A stretch of 64,000 bases of DNA from Arboricoccus pini. GTDB lineage: Bacteria; Pseudomonadota; Alphaproteobacteria; Geminicoccales; Geminicoccaceae. The stretch is from positions 1-64,000 of the forward strand of contig NZ_FYEH01000001.1 in assembly GCF_900187945.1 (NCBI RefSeq), given 5' to 3'. Below are positions 37,653-49,100 of this stretch, one piece after another. The first letter of the stretch is position 1, and each line of letters starts with the position of its first letter. Both the position numbers and the translations under genes were made by a program. The notes under the pieces were generated by a model that worked only from the letters and a program-made list of their open reading frames with translations, made no database searches and was not told the DNA's origin.

Positions 37653-38600
37653 ATGTTCACGCGCAAGCTTCTCGGGGGTGCTGCCCTCGCCGCTCTTCTG
37701 CTGGCCGGTTCGGCAGCCAGTGGCCAGGCCAAGGAGTTGACCTCGATCGGAGCCACGCTCGGCAGTCTGGGCAACCCCTTCTTTTTGCAGATCGTCAAGG
37801 GCGCTGAGAAAAAAGCCAAGGAAATCAATGGCGACAAGGTCAAGGTGACCGCCGTCTCGGCGGATTACGACCTCAATAAACAATTCACCCAGATCGATAA
37901 TTTCATCGCATCGGGCGTCGACATCATCCTCCTAAACGCCGTTGATCCGACCGCGATCGCCCCGGCCGTCAAGCGGGCGCAGGACGCGGGTATCGTCGTC
38001 ATGGCGGTTGATGTCGCCGCGGCCGGCGCCGATGGCACGGTCATGACGGACAATGTGATGGCCGGCGCGGAGTCCTGTCAGTACATCGTCGAGAAGCTGG
38101 AGGGCGAGGGCAACGTCATCATCGTCAACGGTCCTCCGGTCTCCGCGATCGTCGATCGTGTGAAGGGCTGTCATGACGTGCTCGACAAGAACACCGGCAT
38201 CAAGGTCCTCTCCGACAACCAGAACGGCAAGGGCTCGCGCGAAGGCGGCCTCGAGGTTACGAGCGGTCTGCTGACGGCATTCGACCAGGTCGATGCCATC
38301 TTCGGGATCAACGATCCGACCTCGATCGGTGCCGATCTCGCCGCCAAGCAGCAGGGTCGCACGGACCTCTTCATCACCTCGGTCGACGGGGCGCCCGACA
38401 TCGCCAATCAGCTGAAGGATGGCAGCTCGCTTATCCTGGCGTCCGCCTCGCAAGACCCCTTTACCATGGCGGAGCGCGCGATCGAGATCGGTTACGGTAT
38501 CATGAACGGCAAGAAGCCCGACAATCCGATCGTCCTTCTGCCGCCCGAACTGGTTACGCGCGACAATGTCGGCGCCTACAAGGGCTGGACGAAAGAATAA
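37653..38600 (+). CDS. Ribose-type sugar ABC transporter binding protein
   Basis: 315-residue periplasmic binding protein. Signal peptide about residues 1-27 (MFTRKLLGG, hydrophobic core, cleavage near SGQA-KEL). RbsB-like features include SLGNPFFLQIVKGAEKKAKEI, IDNFIASGVDIILLNAVD, and FGINDPTSIGADLAA. ATG at 37653 follows a GGGAG site; the frame stays open upstream into the end of the permease gene. Ligand not determinable; the adjacent PfkB kinase suggests a hexose, pentose or related sugar phosphorylated after entry. Confidence 0.92.
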   Translation: MFTRKLLGGAALAALLLAGSAASGQAKELTSIGATLGSLGNPFFLQIVKGAEKKAKEINGDKVKVTAVSADYDLNKQFTQIDNFIASGVDIILLNAVDPTAIAPAVKRAQDAGIVVMAVDVAAAGADGTVMTDNVMAGAESCQYIVEKLEGEGNVIIVNGPPVSAIVDRVKGCHDVLDKNTGIKVLSDNQNGKGSREGGLEVTSGLLTAFDQVDAIFGINDPTSIGADLAAKQQGRTDLFITSVDGAPDIANQLKDGSSLILASASQDPFTMAERAIEIGYGIMNGKKPDNPIVLLPPELVTRDNVGAYKGWTKE

Positions 38601-38665
38601 GCATTTCCAACCTGGCGGCGTCGTTCACCACCAGGCACCGCTCATCTCCTTACAGGACCGCGTGG

Positions 38666-39625
38666 ATGGCCGACATTATCTGCTTTGGCGACCTCTTGAT
38701 CGATTTCGTCCCCACCCAGACGGGAACGGGCCTGATCGATGCGCCAGCCTTCAAGAAGGCACCGGGCGGTGCCGCCGCCAATGTCGCCGTCGGCCTCGCC
38801 AGGCTGGGCGTCGCCAGCGCCTTCATGGGCAAGGTCGGCAATGATCCCTTCGGCCATTTCCTGGCCCAGACCCTTGAGGCCGAGGGCGTGGATATCCGTC
38901 CCTTGCGCTTCGATCCGACGGCCCGCACGTCGCTGGCCTTCGTCTCGCTGCGCGAGGATGGCGAGCGCGAATTCCTCTTCTATCGCGAGAACAGTGCCGA
39001 TCAGAATTTCCGCGTGAGCGAGATCGATAAGGCCGCCATCGAGGCAGCGAGGATCTTTCACTTCGATTCGATAAGCTTGGCGGCCGAGCGTGCACGCGGC
39101 ACGACGCTGGCCGCAGCCGACATCGCGGCCGATGCCGGGCTCACGATCTCCTATGACGTCAATCTGCGGCCAGCCCTCTGGGCCGATCTCGACGCGGCGC
39201 GGCCGACGATCCTGGCTGGCCTCAGGCGGGCCTCGATCGTCAAGCTCAGCGAGGAGGAACTAGCCTTTCTTGCCGCCAACGGCGATCTGGAGCGCGCATG
39301 CCAGCAACTTTGGCACCCTGCCATGAAGCTACTGATCGTCACGCGGGGCGCGGAAGGTTGTACGGTCGTCACCGAGCGCTGTGTCTCGGAGATTACATCG
39401 ATCGCCGTGACACCGGTGGACACGACGGGAGCCGGCGACGGTTTCGTGGCCGGCCTCCTTCAGGGATTGGTCGGAGGTGATGCCTACTTGGAGGACGATG
39501 GGGCTTTGCGCGAGCTTTGCCGTTTCGCCAACGCGGTGGGCGCACTGACCACGACGGAGCGCGGTGCCATTCCGGCACTCCCCCGTCGCGACGCCGTACT
39601 GGCGGCGCTGGCGCGCGCCGAATGA
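38666..39625 (+). CDS. PfkB-family carbohydrate kinase (fructokinase-like)
   Basis: 319-residue ribokinase-fold kinase. The N-terminal signature APGGAAANVAVGLARLG (about 32-48) and the C-terminal DTTGAGDGFVAGLL (about 253-266), with Asp as catalytic base, are intact. The closest look is to bacterial fructokinases (GDLLIDFVPT start). Placed between a sugar ABC transporter and zwf, it probably phosphorylates the imported sugar, feeding glucose 6-phosphate formation. The exact sugar is unproven. It ends 16 bp before the zwf start. Confidence 0.88.
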   Translation: MADIICFGDLLIDFVPTQTGTGLIDAPAFKKAPGGAAANVAVGLARLGVASAFMGKVGNDPFGHFLAQTLEAEGVDIRPLRFDPTARTSLAFVSLREDGEREFLFYRENSADQNFRVSEIDKAAIEAARIFHFDSISLAAERARGTTLAAADIAADAGLTISYDVNLRPALWADLDAARPTILAGLRRASIVKLSEEELAFLAANGDLERACQQLWHPAMKLLIVTRGAEGCTVVTERCVSEITSIAVTPVDTTGAGDGFVAGLLQGLVGGDAYLEDDGALRELCRFANAVGALTTTERGAIPALPRRDAVLAALARAE

Positions 39626-39641
39626 AGTTTTGGAGACTTTG

Positions 39642-41123
39642 ATGGCCCCATCGTTTAAGCCCGTCGAGCCATTCGACATCGTGGTATTCGGCGGTACAGG
39701 CGATCTCGCCCTGCGCAAGCTGCTACCGGGTCTCTATCATCGGGACCTCGACGGTCAGCTCGAGCCTCAGGTCCGCATTTTCGGCGCCGCGCGGGGTACT
39801 CTCACCCGCGAGGGCTATCAAAAGATGGTCCGCGAGGCCCTCAAGCAGTTTGTCAAGGAAGCCGATCTCGAGCGCGCCAAGGTCGACGCCTTCATCGAAC
39901 GACTCCAGTTCGTGCGCGTCGATGCCTCGGGCGACGCTGGCTGGGACGATCTTCGCGCCGCCCTTGAGGAGGGCACGCCCAACGACATTCGCGTCTTCTA
40001 CCTGGCGGTCGGCCCGGGCCTCTTCGGTACGATTTGCAAGAAGCTTGCTGAGCACGACCTGCGTACGCCCGGAACCCGCATCGTCATCGAAAAGCCGCTC
40101 GGCACGGACTTCGCCTCCGCCCAGGCCATCAACGATGCCGTGGGCGAGCATTTCGAGGAGCACCAGATTTTCCGCATCGACCATTATCTGGGCAAGGAAT
40201 CGGTCCAGAACCTGGTCGTACTGCGCTTTGCCAACCGGCTGTTCGAGCCCATCTGGAACGCCACCGCCATCGACCATGTGCAGATCACCGTGGCCGAGGA
40301 CCTGGGGGCGGGCGAGCGGGCCGGCTATTATGACCAGTCGGGTGCCACGCGCGACATGGTGCAAAACCATATCCTGCAGATGCTCTGTCTGGTCGCCATG
40401 GAACCGCCGGCCTCGCTGGATGCCGATGCCTTGCGGGACGAGAAGCTCAAGGTGCTCCGCTCGCTCCGGCCGATCGTCGGCGACGATGTCCGTTCCAAGA
40501 CGGTGCGCGGCCAGTACCGGGGCGGCGCCATCGATGGCAAGCCCGTGCCGGGCTATCTCGAAGAGTTGAACGGCCATGTCTCGACGACGGAGACCTTCGT
40601 CGTCGTCAAGGCCGAGATCGAGAACTGGCGCTGGAACGGCGTGCCCTTCTACCTGCGTACCGGCAAGCGACTTCCCTCGCGGCATTCCGAGATCGTCATC
40701 CAGTTCAAGTCCGTGCCGCATTCCATTTTCGGCGAGGCGACAGGCGGTCTCACGGCCAATCGGCTGGTCCTGCGTCTGCAGCCGAATGAGAGCGTCAAGC
40801 TCTTCATGACGATCAAGGATCCGGGCCCGGGCGGCCTGCGCCTGCGCGACGTGCCCTTGAACCTCTCCTTCGCCGAGACCTTCCACATCCGCTATCCGGA
40901 CGCCTATGAGCGCCTTCTCATGGACGTCGTGCGCGGCAACGCATCCTTGTTCATGCGTAAGGACGAAGTGGCCGCCGCCTGGCGCTGGATCGATCCGATC
41001 CGCCAGGGCTGGGAGGATTTCAACATGACCCCCAAGCTTTACGCGGCCGGCAGCTGGGGTCCGACTGACGCCACGGCACTGATCGCCCGCGACGGACGCA
41101 ACTGGTACGAGGACGCGATCTGA
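39642..41123 (+). CDS. zwf: Glucose-6-phosphate 1-dehydrogenase (copy 2)
   Basis: 493-residue enzyme with Rossmann motif FGGTGDLALRKLLPGLY near residue 15, EKPLGTD, and the active-site motif RIDHYLGKE near 180. ATG at 39642 has TGGAGAC about 8 nt upstream and is where family similarity begins; the longer frame overlaps the kinase gene. It belongs to the sugar uptake operon and is followed by edd, giving an Entner-Doudoroff module without pgl or eda. It differs markedly from copy 1 (7118-8650), so the two are not a recent duplicate. Confidence 0.94.
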   Translation: MAPSFKPVEPFDIVVFGGTGDLALRKLLPGLYHRDLDGQLEPQVRIFGAARGTLTREGYQKMVREALKQFVKEADLERAKVDAFIERLQFVRVDASGDAGWDDLRAALEEGTPNDIRVFYLAVGPGLFGTICKKLAEHDLRTPGTRIVIEKPLGTDFASAQAINDAVGEHFEEHQIFRIDHYLGKESVQNLVVLRFANRLFEPIWNATAIDHVQITVAEDLGAGERAGYYDQSGATRDMVQNHILQMLCLVAMEPPASLDADALRDEKLKVLRSLRPIVGDDVRSKTVRGQYRGGAIDGKPVPGYLEELNGHVSTTETFVVVKAEIENWRWNGVPFYLRTGKRLPSRHSEIVIQFKSVPHSIFGEATGGLTANRLVLRLQPNESVKLFMTIKDPGPGGLRLRDVPLNLSFAETFHIRYPDAYERLLMDVVRGNASLFMRKDEVAAAWRWIDPIRQGWEDFNMTPKLYAAGSWGPTDATALIARDGRNWYEDAI

Positions 41124-41277
41124 GTAGTTTCGGCCCTGGCTCGAATCGCTATAGAGTTGTTTTCAGGAGAAGGCCGCCTCGTGCGGCCTGACGGGCGCGG
41201 CCTTCCAATGAAGGGGTCATCCGGTCGGGCGATCGCCCGGCCGGTGCGTCTAGGCACTCTATGGGAGGATTTGGGTG

Positions 41278-43090
<1,813 letters not shown>

Positions 43091-43098
<8 letters not shown>

Positions 43099-43465
43099 CC
43101 TTCGCCGCCTTGCGGCTGCGGTCGTCGTGCTGGCTCTGGCCTCTCCCGTTGCCCGGGCGGGCTCTTCCTGCGACGAGCGCATGCGTGCCCTGGTGGACCA
43201 GCTGGATGCCGGCCGGATGAACGGCGTTACCAGCCAGGTGCCGGGCCTGGCTGAGGCAATCGCCTCGATCAAGTCCGATTGCAGCCCCGAGGTCACCACC
43301 TCCGCGCAGGATCTTTTAGCCAAGCAGCAGGCACTGGCGGATAAGCAACAGGCATTCCAGGCTGCCAGGGCTTCCGGCAATTCGATGCAGGAGGCAAGGG
43401 CGCAACAAGATCTCATTCAGGCCCAGACCGACCTCGCGGAGGCGACCTCGCGCCTGAAACGCTAG
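43091..43465 (+). CDS. Small secreted coiled-coil protein of unknown function
   Basis: 124 residues if started at TTG 43091, which overlaps the last 8 bp of edd and has AAGGGG about 11 nt upstream. A clear signal peptide ([20 protein letters not shown]) precedes a mature part with two cysteines (SSCDERM and SDCSPEV, possibly a disulfide) and a C-terminal helix rich in Gln, Ala and Glu (about 70-122) likely to form a coiled coil. I recognise no family. Position suggests it is carried along with edd rather than part of sugar metabolism. Confidence 0.6.
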
Positions 43466-43551
43466 GGGGCTGCCAGATATTCGCGATCCCTTGCTGACGA
43501 CGCAGGAGCAAACCCGTTAGGTTCGATTTTGCGCTAACTGCAGGAGGTCGC

Positions 43552-44964
43552 ATGGCCGATACCGATCTTTGCTTCATGCCCGCGACGGTCGCCGCCGCCA
43601 AGATCGCGCAAAAGGAGCTCTCACCCGTCGAGCTCATGGATGCGGTGCTGACGCGAGCCGAAGCTTTAAATCCCAAGCTGAATGCGCTTTGCGTCGAGGA
43701 TTTCGACGCGGCGCGGGACGCCGCCCGCCAGGCCGAGGCATCCGTGGCGGCGGGCGAAGGTCTGGGATCGCTGCATGGTATCCCGGTGACGATCAAGGAC
43801 CTGACGACGATGCAGGGCCTGCCCTTCGTCGCCGGTTCGAACATCTTCAAGGATCGGGTCGGAGAGGCCGATGCACCGCTGGTCGAGCGGCTGAAATCGG
43901 CCGGCGCTATCGTGATCGGCAAGACGACGACGCCCGAGGCCGGATGGAAGGGATGCGGCGACAGCCCGGCCCACGGCGCCACGCATAATCCCTGGCGCCA
44001 CGGGTTCAATCCCGGCGGCTCCAGTGCCGGTGCCGCAGCCTGCGCCGCTGCTGGCATCGGCCCCTTGCACCAAGGTTCCGACGGCGCGGGCTCGATTCGC
44101 ATGCCAGCCGCCTTCTGTGGTGTCTTCGGCATCAAGCCGACCTTCGGCCGCGTGCCGAACTGGCCGATCTCCAATCTGCACCAGATGGCGCATAACGGCC
44201 CGATCACCCGCACCGTCGCCGACGGGGCCTTGATGCTGCAGGTGATGGCCGGTGCCCATCCGCGCGACATGATGACCTTGGACAGCCCGGCCGAGGACTA
44301 CGTGGCCGCCCTCGATGAAGGCATCAAGGGCCTCAAGATCGGCTATTCGCGCAATCTCGGCTATCTGCGGGTCGATCCGGAGGTCGCCGACGCGGTCGAG
44401 GCGGCGGTTCCCGCGCTGGTGGAGGCCGGTGCCGTCGTCGAGGAGGTGGATCGGCTCTGGCCGGAAGACCCCTTTGATCCCATGGAGCGCGTGTTCTGGT
44501 GCAGTGCCATTGGCGGCCGGGTCGGGCGCTATCTCGACAGCTACGCCGATCGCATGGATGCGGGGCTGGTCGCCTGCGCCGTCGAGGGCCTGCGCTTCTC
44601 CACGCGCGAGATCATGGATGCATGGGATCGCCGCATCGCGCTCTTCGATGCCCAGCGCGCCTTTTTCGAGCGCTTCGATCTCCTGGTCACGCCAAGCCTC
44701 TCGGTCGCGGCCTTCCCGGTCAATCGCCTGATGCCCGAGCATTGGGAGCAGCATGAGTGGGACTGGATCCGCTGGGCGGGATTCTCCTATCCCTTCAATC
44801 TGACCTGGAATCCGGCCGCCAGTGTGCCTTGCGGTTTCACGCCGGACAAGCTGCCGGTCGGCTTGCAGATCGTCGGTCCCCGCTTTGCCGACGGCCTGGT
44901 CTTGCGCGCCGCCCGAGCCTTCGAGACCGTCCGGCCCTGGGCAGGCGAGCGCCCGCCTCTCTAG
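43552..44964 (+). CDS. Amidase-signature-family hydrolase
   Basis: 470-residue member of the amidase signature family. The Ser-cisSer-Lys triad is visible: Lys in PVTIKDLTT (near 83), the cis-Ser in HQGSDGAGSIRMPAAF (near 180) and the nucleophile Ser in NPGGSSAGAAA (near 156). The substrate cannot be read; GatA is excluded as no gatB or gatC accompanies it. It is followed after 29 bp by a cysteine hydrolase, so the two probably act in one amide or carbamoyl breakdown route, possibly linked to the ureide cluster 6 kb away. Confidence 0.87.
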   Translation: MADTDLCFMPATVAAAKIAQKELSPVELMDAVLTRAEALNPKLNALCVEDFDAARDAARQAEASVAAGEGLGSLHGIPVTIKDLTTMQGLPFVAGSNIFKDRVGEADAPLVERLKSAGAIVIGKTTTPEAGWKGCGDSPAHGATHNPWRHGFNPGGSSAGAAACAAAGIGPLHQGSDGAGSIRMPAAFCGVFGIKPTFGRVPNWPISNLHQMAHNGPITRTVADGALMLQVMAGAHPRDMMTLDSPAEDYVAALDEGIKGLKIGYSRNLGYLRVDPEVADAVEAAVPALVEAGAVVEEVDRLWPEDPFDPMERVFWCSAIGGRVGRYLDSYADRMDAGLVACAVEGLRFSTREIMDAWDRRIALFDAQRAFFERFDLLVTPSLSVAAFPVNRLMPEHWEQHEWDWIRWAGFSYPFNLTWNPAASVPCGFTPDKLPVGLQIVGPRFADGLVLRAARAFETVRPWAGERPPL

Positions 44965-44993
44965 CCGTTCATCATTAGTCAAGGAGTTACGCC

Positions 44994-45632
44994 ATGGATC
45001 CGAAGACGACGGCGGTCGTGCTCATAGAGTACCAGAATGATTTCGTCAGCGAGGGGGGCGCCTTGCATGCCGCCGTCGCCGGCGTGATGGAAAAGACCAA
45101 CATGCTGGCCAATACGCTCGCGACGGTCGAGGCGGCCCGCGAGGCCGGGGCGACGATCGTCCTCGTGCCGATCACTTTCGCGCCTGATTATCACGAGATC
45201 AGCGCCTCGCCCTATGGGATCCTCAAGGGCGTCGTTGACAGCAACGCGTTCAAGAAGGGCAGTTGGGGTGCCGAGATCGTTGACGCGCTCAAGCCCAAGG
45301 ATGAGGACATCCTGATCGAGGGAAAGCGCGGCCTTTGCGGCTTTGCCAGCACCAACCTCGATTTCGTCCTGCGCGCCCGAGGAATCCGGACGATCGCTCT
45401 CGGCGGCTTCCTTACCAATTGCTGCGTCGAATCGACGATGCGTACCGCCTACGAGAAAGGCTACGAGGTCGTCACGCTGACCGACTGCACGGCTGCCCTC
45501 TCCGAGGAGGAGCAGAGGCTCTCGGTCGAAAAGAACTATCCCATGTTCTCAAGGCCGTTGACGCACGATGCCTTCCTGACGGAACTGAACGGCGGTGCCT
45601 CGGGCGGCCAGACGCGCGGCTACGCCGCCTGA
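44994..45632 (+). CDS. Isochorismatase-family cysteine hydrolase
   Basis: 212-residue cysteine hydrolase. The catalytic Cys lies in LGGFLTNCCVESTMRTAYEKGY (TNCCVEST, near 140) and Lys in EGKRGLCGF (near 107). The position usually held by Asp (IDMQNDF) reads IEYQNDF, a Glu. That replacement recurs, as far as I recall, in a subgroup of the family, so it need not mean loss of activity. Related enzymes cleave nicotinamide, ureidoacrylate, N-carbamoylsarcosine or oxamate. It forms a pair with the amidase upstream. Confidence 0.85.
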   Translation: MDPKTTAVVLIEYQNDFVSEGGALHAAVAGVMEKTNMLANTLATVEAAREAGATIVLVPITFAPDYHEISASPYGILKGVVDSNAFKKGSWGAEIVDALKPKDEDILIEGKRGLCGFASTNLDFVLRARGIRTIALGGFLTNCCVESTMRTAYEKGYEVVTLTDCTAALSEEEQRLSVEKNYPMFSRPLTHDAFLTELNGGASGGQTRGYAA

Positions 45633-45680
45633 TCCTGCCGGCCAGTGCCGCCTTCGCCAGGCCGGGATCGAGTAGGCATC

Positions 45681-46142
45681 CTAGAAGGTCAGCCTGAGAG
45701 TGGCCTTGAAGGCGTTCTGGCGCGCGTCGGCGGCGATCTGGCCGTTATAGAGGATCCCCAGCGTGGCCGACCCCGAGAGTGCCACATCGATGCCGGTTTC
45801 GATGAGGGTGCTGTCCTTGGCGATTGCCACGCCTTCAACATCGAAGGCCTGGCCGGCCGAGAAGGACTGGGCAGCCTTTGACGTGGTGTCGCCAAAGGCA
45901 TGCCGCCAGCCGAGCGAGCCTCTCAAGGTGGTCGCCAGACCGCCCAGATCGAGCGTGCTGGCGGCACGAAGGCCGAGCGTGGTCAGGGTGGTTCCCATCG
46001 TCCGCCCCTTCTCATGCAGCGCGGCCTCGCCGCCATCTTCCGTGAAGCCGTTGGTATGCAGGCTCACATAGGCAAGATTGGTGAATGGCTCGATCGAGAC
46101 GGCCGGCAGGTCGACGCGATAGCCAAGATCGCCGAAGGCTTG
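45681..46142 (-). pseudogene. C-terminal end of the autotransporter beta-barrel, cut off by an amber codon
   Basis: 153 codons in the same frame as the autotransporter upstream, separated from it only by TAG (46143-46145). It starts QAFGDLGYRVDLPAV and EPFTNLAYVSLHT, and ends in ATLRLTF with the terminal Phe that outer-membrane barrels use for assembly. It contains the last strands of the barrel. Translation alone could begin at ATG 46067, but that would not give a working barrel. Most likely the gene was inactivated by a single C-to-T change (CAG to TAG), or the base is a sequencing error. Confidence 0.8.
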
Positions 46143-49100
46143 CTAGGTGCCGGCGCGATAATCGCCATCCAGGTGTTCCCGCAGCCCGGGCAGCGAGACC
46201 CGCCGCCCGCTGTCGATATCGTGCAGGCTGTAGGCAAGGCCGGTGCGCAAGCCCAGCGCTCCCAGCTGCGTGCCGCCATAGAGCCCAAGATGGTAATTCT
46301 CGCTCTTGGCCGACGCGGACGGGTCCGGCGCATTGAGGTTGGTGTGGCTGTAGCCGCCGAGCACGCCCAGGCGCCAGTGCTCAAAGACGGTGGTATCGGC
46401 ACCCAGCAGGAAGCCGCTCGTCGCCTGATTGAGCCGTCCCGCATTGCCGTCATTGCTGAATGAGCCCCAGCCGCCAAAGACGTGACCCCATGTGGCGAGG
46501 TCAGGTGAATCGGCAGGTGCTGCCGCGGCGCCGTTCGTATCAGGGGCCATGACCGGTATGGCCGTAGCGGCGACGCCGCCGAAGGCGCCGCGCACGCGAT
46601 TGATCGCCGCCTCGCGTACGAAGCGGCTATCCTCGATCAGCGCTGCCTTTGTCGACGCATGGATCTCGCCCGTGACCTGGTTGAAGCTCCGGCTGATCAC
46701 ATTATCGTCGTTCGGCAGCCGGACGATGGCATCGTAGACCATATGGCCGGCGCCCATGCCGATGCTGTCGATCGCGGCCGCAGCGGCCCGCTGGTTCGGC
46801 GTCTGACCGCGCGAGGTAAAATCGACCTCGTTGCGTGACAGTTGCAATCCGACAGTGCCCTCTGCGTAATCGTAGAGCAGATTGGGCGTGAGGAAGGCGT
46901 AGTTCGACGAGACGCCGGCGAACGTGCCGGTCAGTTGGCCGTCGGCCGCCAGGATGGTGGTAACGGCGTACAACTGCGCGTTGCTTATCGTCCCGAGTTG
47001 AAAGACCATGCCCCCTTTCAGGGTGGCGTCGCCTGTGACATGGACGAAATCGACAGCGTTCGGGGAGAAGCCGACCTCGTAGCGTGCGCCGGGCTCAACG
47101 ACGAGATCGCCATCCACGGTAAGCGTGCCCTCCGAGGTGCCGCTCATTGGCGCGCCGCCCGGCGCCAGCGTGCCGCCGGAAGCCACTGTAAGTGTCGAGC
47201 CGGCACCCGACCCGACCGTCCCGAGACCGCCCAGCGTCGCGTCGTCGAGGACCGTTATCGAGCCTCCCAGTCGTGTGCTGGCATTCGCCAGGCTCGAGCC
47301 CACGACGAGGCTGCCGGCCTCGATCCTGCTCATGCCGTTGAATGTCGGGCTGTTGCCATCATAGGCCAGCGTGCCCGGCCCCGCCTTGACGAGTTCACCC
47401 TGGCCGGAGATCGTGCCCGAATAGGCAGCATCCTGGGTCTGGTCGAGCACGAAGATGCCGGCCGGGCCGATCGCGGCATTGCCCGCAAAGCGCTCGGCCG
47501 AGCTCGTCAGCGTGCCCGCCTGGACGTCCCAGTCGAGCGCTGAGGTGCCGGTCAGCGTCAGGTTGCCCGTGCCCTGCTTGACCATGGTGCCGGCCGTGCC
47601 GTCGAGCGGGTCGACACTGCCGGCGAAATCGGCATCGGCGCTCTGGTCGAAGATGACCGTCCCGGCATTGGCGATATTGCCGGAGATCGACGCACTATTG
47701 CCGACCAGCGTGCCCGCCTGAACCAGCGTGTCGCCATAGGCGTCGGCTCCGGTCAGCACCAGCGTGCCGGGTCCCAGCTTCGTCAGGTCCCCAGACCCCG
47801 TGATGGGGCCAGCCAGCGTCGCGCTGCCGCCCGCGTCGGTGATGTCGAAGGCGCCTCCGCCAGCATCGAGGACAACGGGCCGCGTCGTCGATCCATAGTC
47901 GCTGCCCGTGATCTGCAAGGTACCGCCAGCCAGGCTCAATCCGGCTCCCGGTTGGCCGAGGCTGACATCCTGCGAGACGGACAAGACACCGCCATCGATC
48001 GCCGTCCCGCCCGTATAGCTCTTGGGGCCCTCCAGAACGAGTGTGCCCGTGCCCACCTTCACCAGCCTGTCACCGAAGCCGTCGGCGATGTCGCTGGCAA
48101 TCGTAGCGCTGACATTGGCATCGACGTTGACAATGCCGCCATTGGCCGTGCCGATCGCAAGGGTGCCATCCTGGAGGCGATAGCCGGAAGTCGAGAATTG
48201 AAGCGTGTCGAAATAAGGGTCGTCCCGCACGCTTACCGTCCCCGCCTGGCCGCTGAAGACGGCCACGGAGTTCGCCCAGCCGGCATTGCCGCTGCCATCC
48301 GCGCTCGTCCAGTTCGTGCCGAACCCCTGCCAGACCCCGTCACCTCCGTCGACCGTGCCGTTCGCGGTTGCGGTCGAGCCGTCCCAGAACTGCACCCTTT
48401 GACCTGTCCCGAGGACCAAGAGGTTGACCTGACCCGGGATGTTGTACCGCACGGCGTAGTTGACCGGCGTGAAGCCCGCATCGGTCGAGACGATGGATTC
48501 ACTGGCAAAGCCGCTCCCTGGTGCCAGCGTGCCATAGTCAAACAACCGGTAATAGCCGGCCGCCGCGACTCGAGCTTCCAGCGCGCCGGCGACGGTAAGC
48601 TTTCCGCCCACCTCGACGAGGTCGTTACCGGCGACCCCGGTTCCACCGACGACGCCCGGGCTGTTGAATTCGAAAAGGGAGGTGGAGCCGGGCGAGAGCG
48701 TCAGGTCATGGGTAAAGGTCAGCGTTCCTGGGCTGTTGCCGGCTGAAAGCCGTCCATCGATCGTGACCTCTCCCGTCAACGTGCCCGAGCCACCGAGTGT
48801 GCCGCCCCGCTGGACGCTGACATCGCCGCCCAGCGTGCCGGCGCCGCTCGAATCGCCCACCAGCAAGGTGCCATTCGAAACAATGGTGCCGCCAGTGTGC
48901 GATGCCGTCCCCGAGAAAGTGAGGGTTCCGCCGGCCAGCACGAGGGTGAGACGGCCCGTTCCGCCATCGTTGATCGTTCCCGAAAACGTGTCCGCGCCGA
49001 TCGTCGTCGAATCGACGGTCAAGATGGCATCGTCCGTATCACCGTTGGTGATCAGGCCGCTGCCTCTGCTTTCGCTCGTGATGCCGCCGACGGTCGTCAT

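Noticed and set aside
41124-41277. pgl gene between zwf and edd
   Set aside because: Only 154 bp, with no open frame resembling phosphogluconolactonase.
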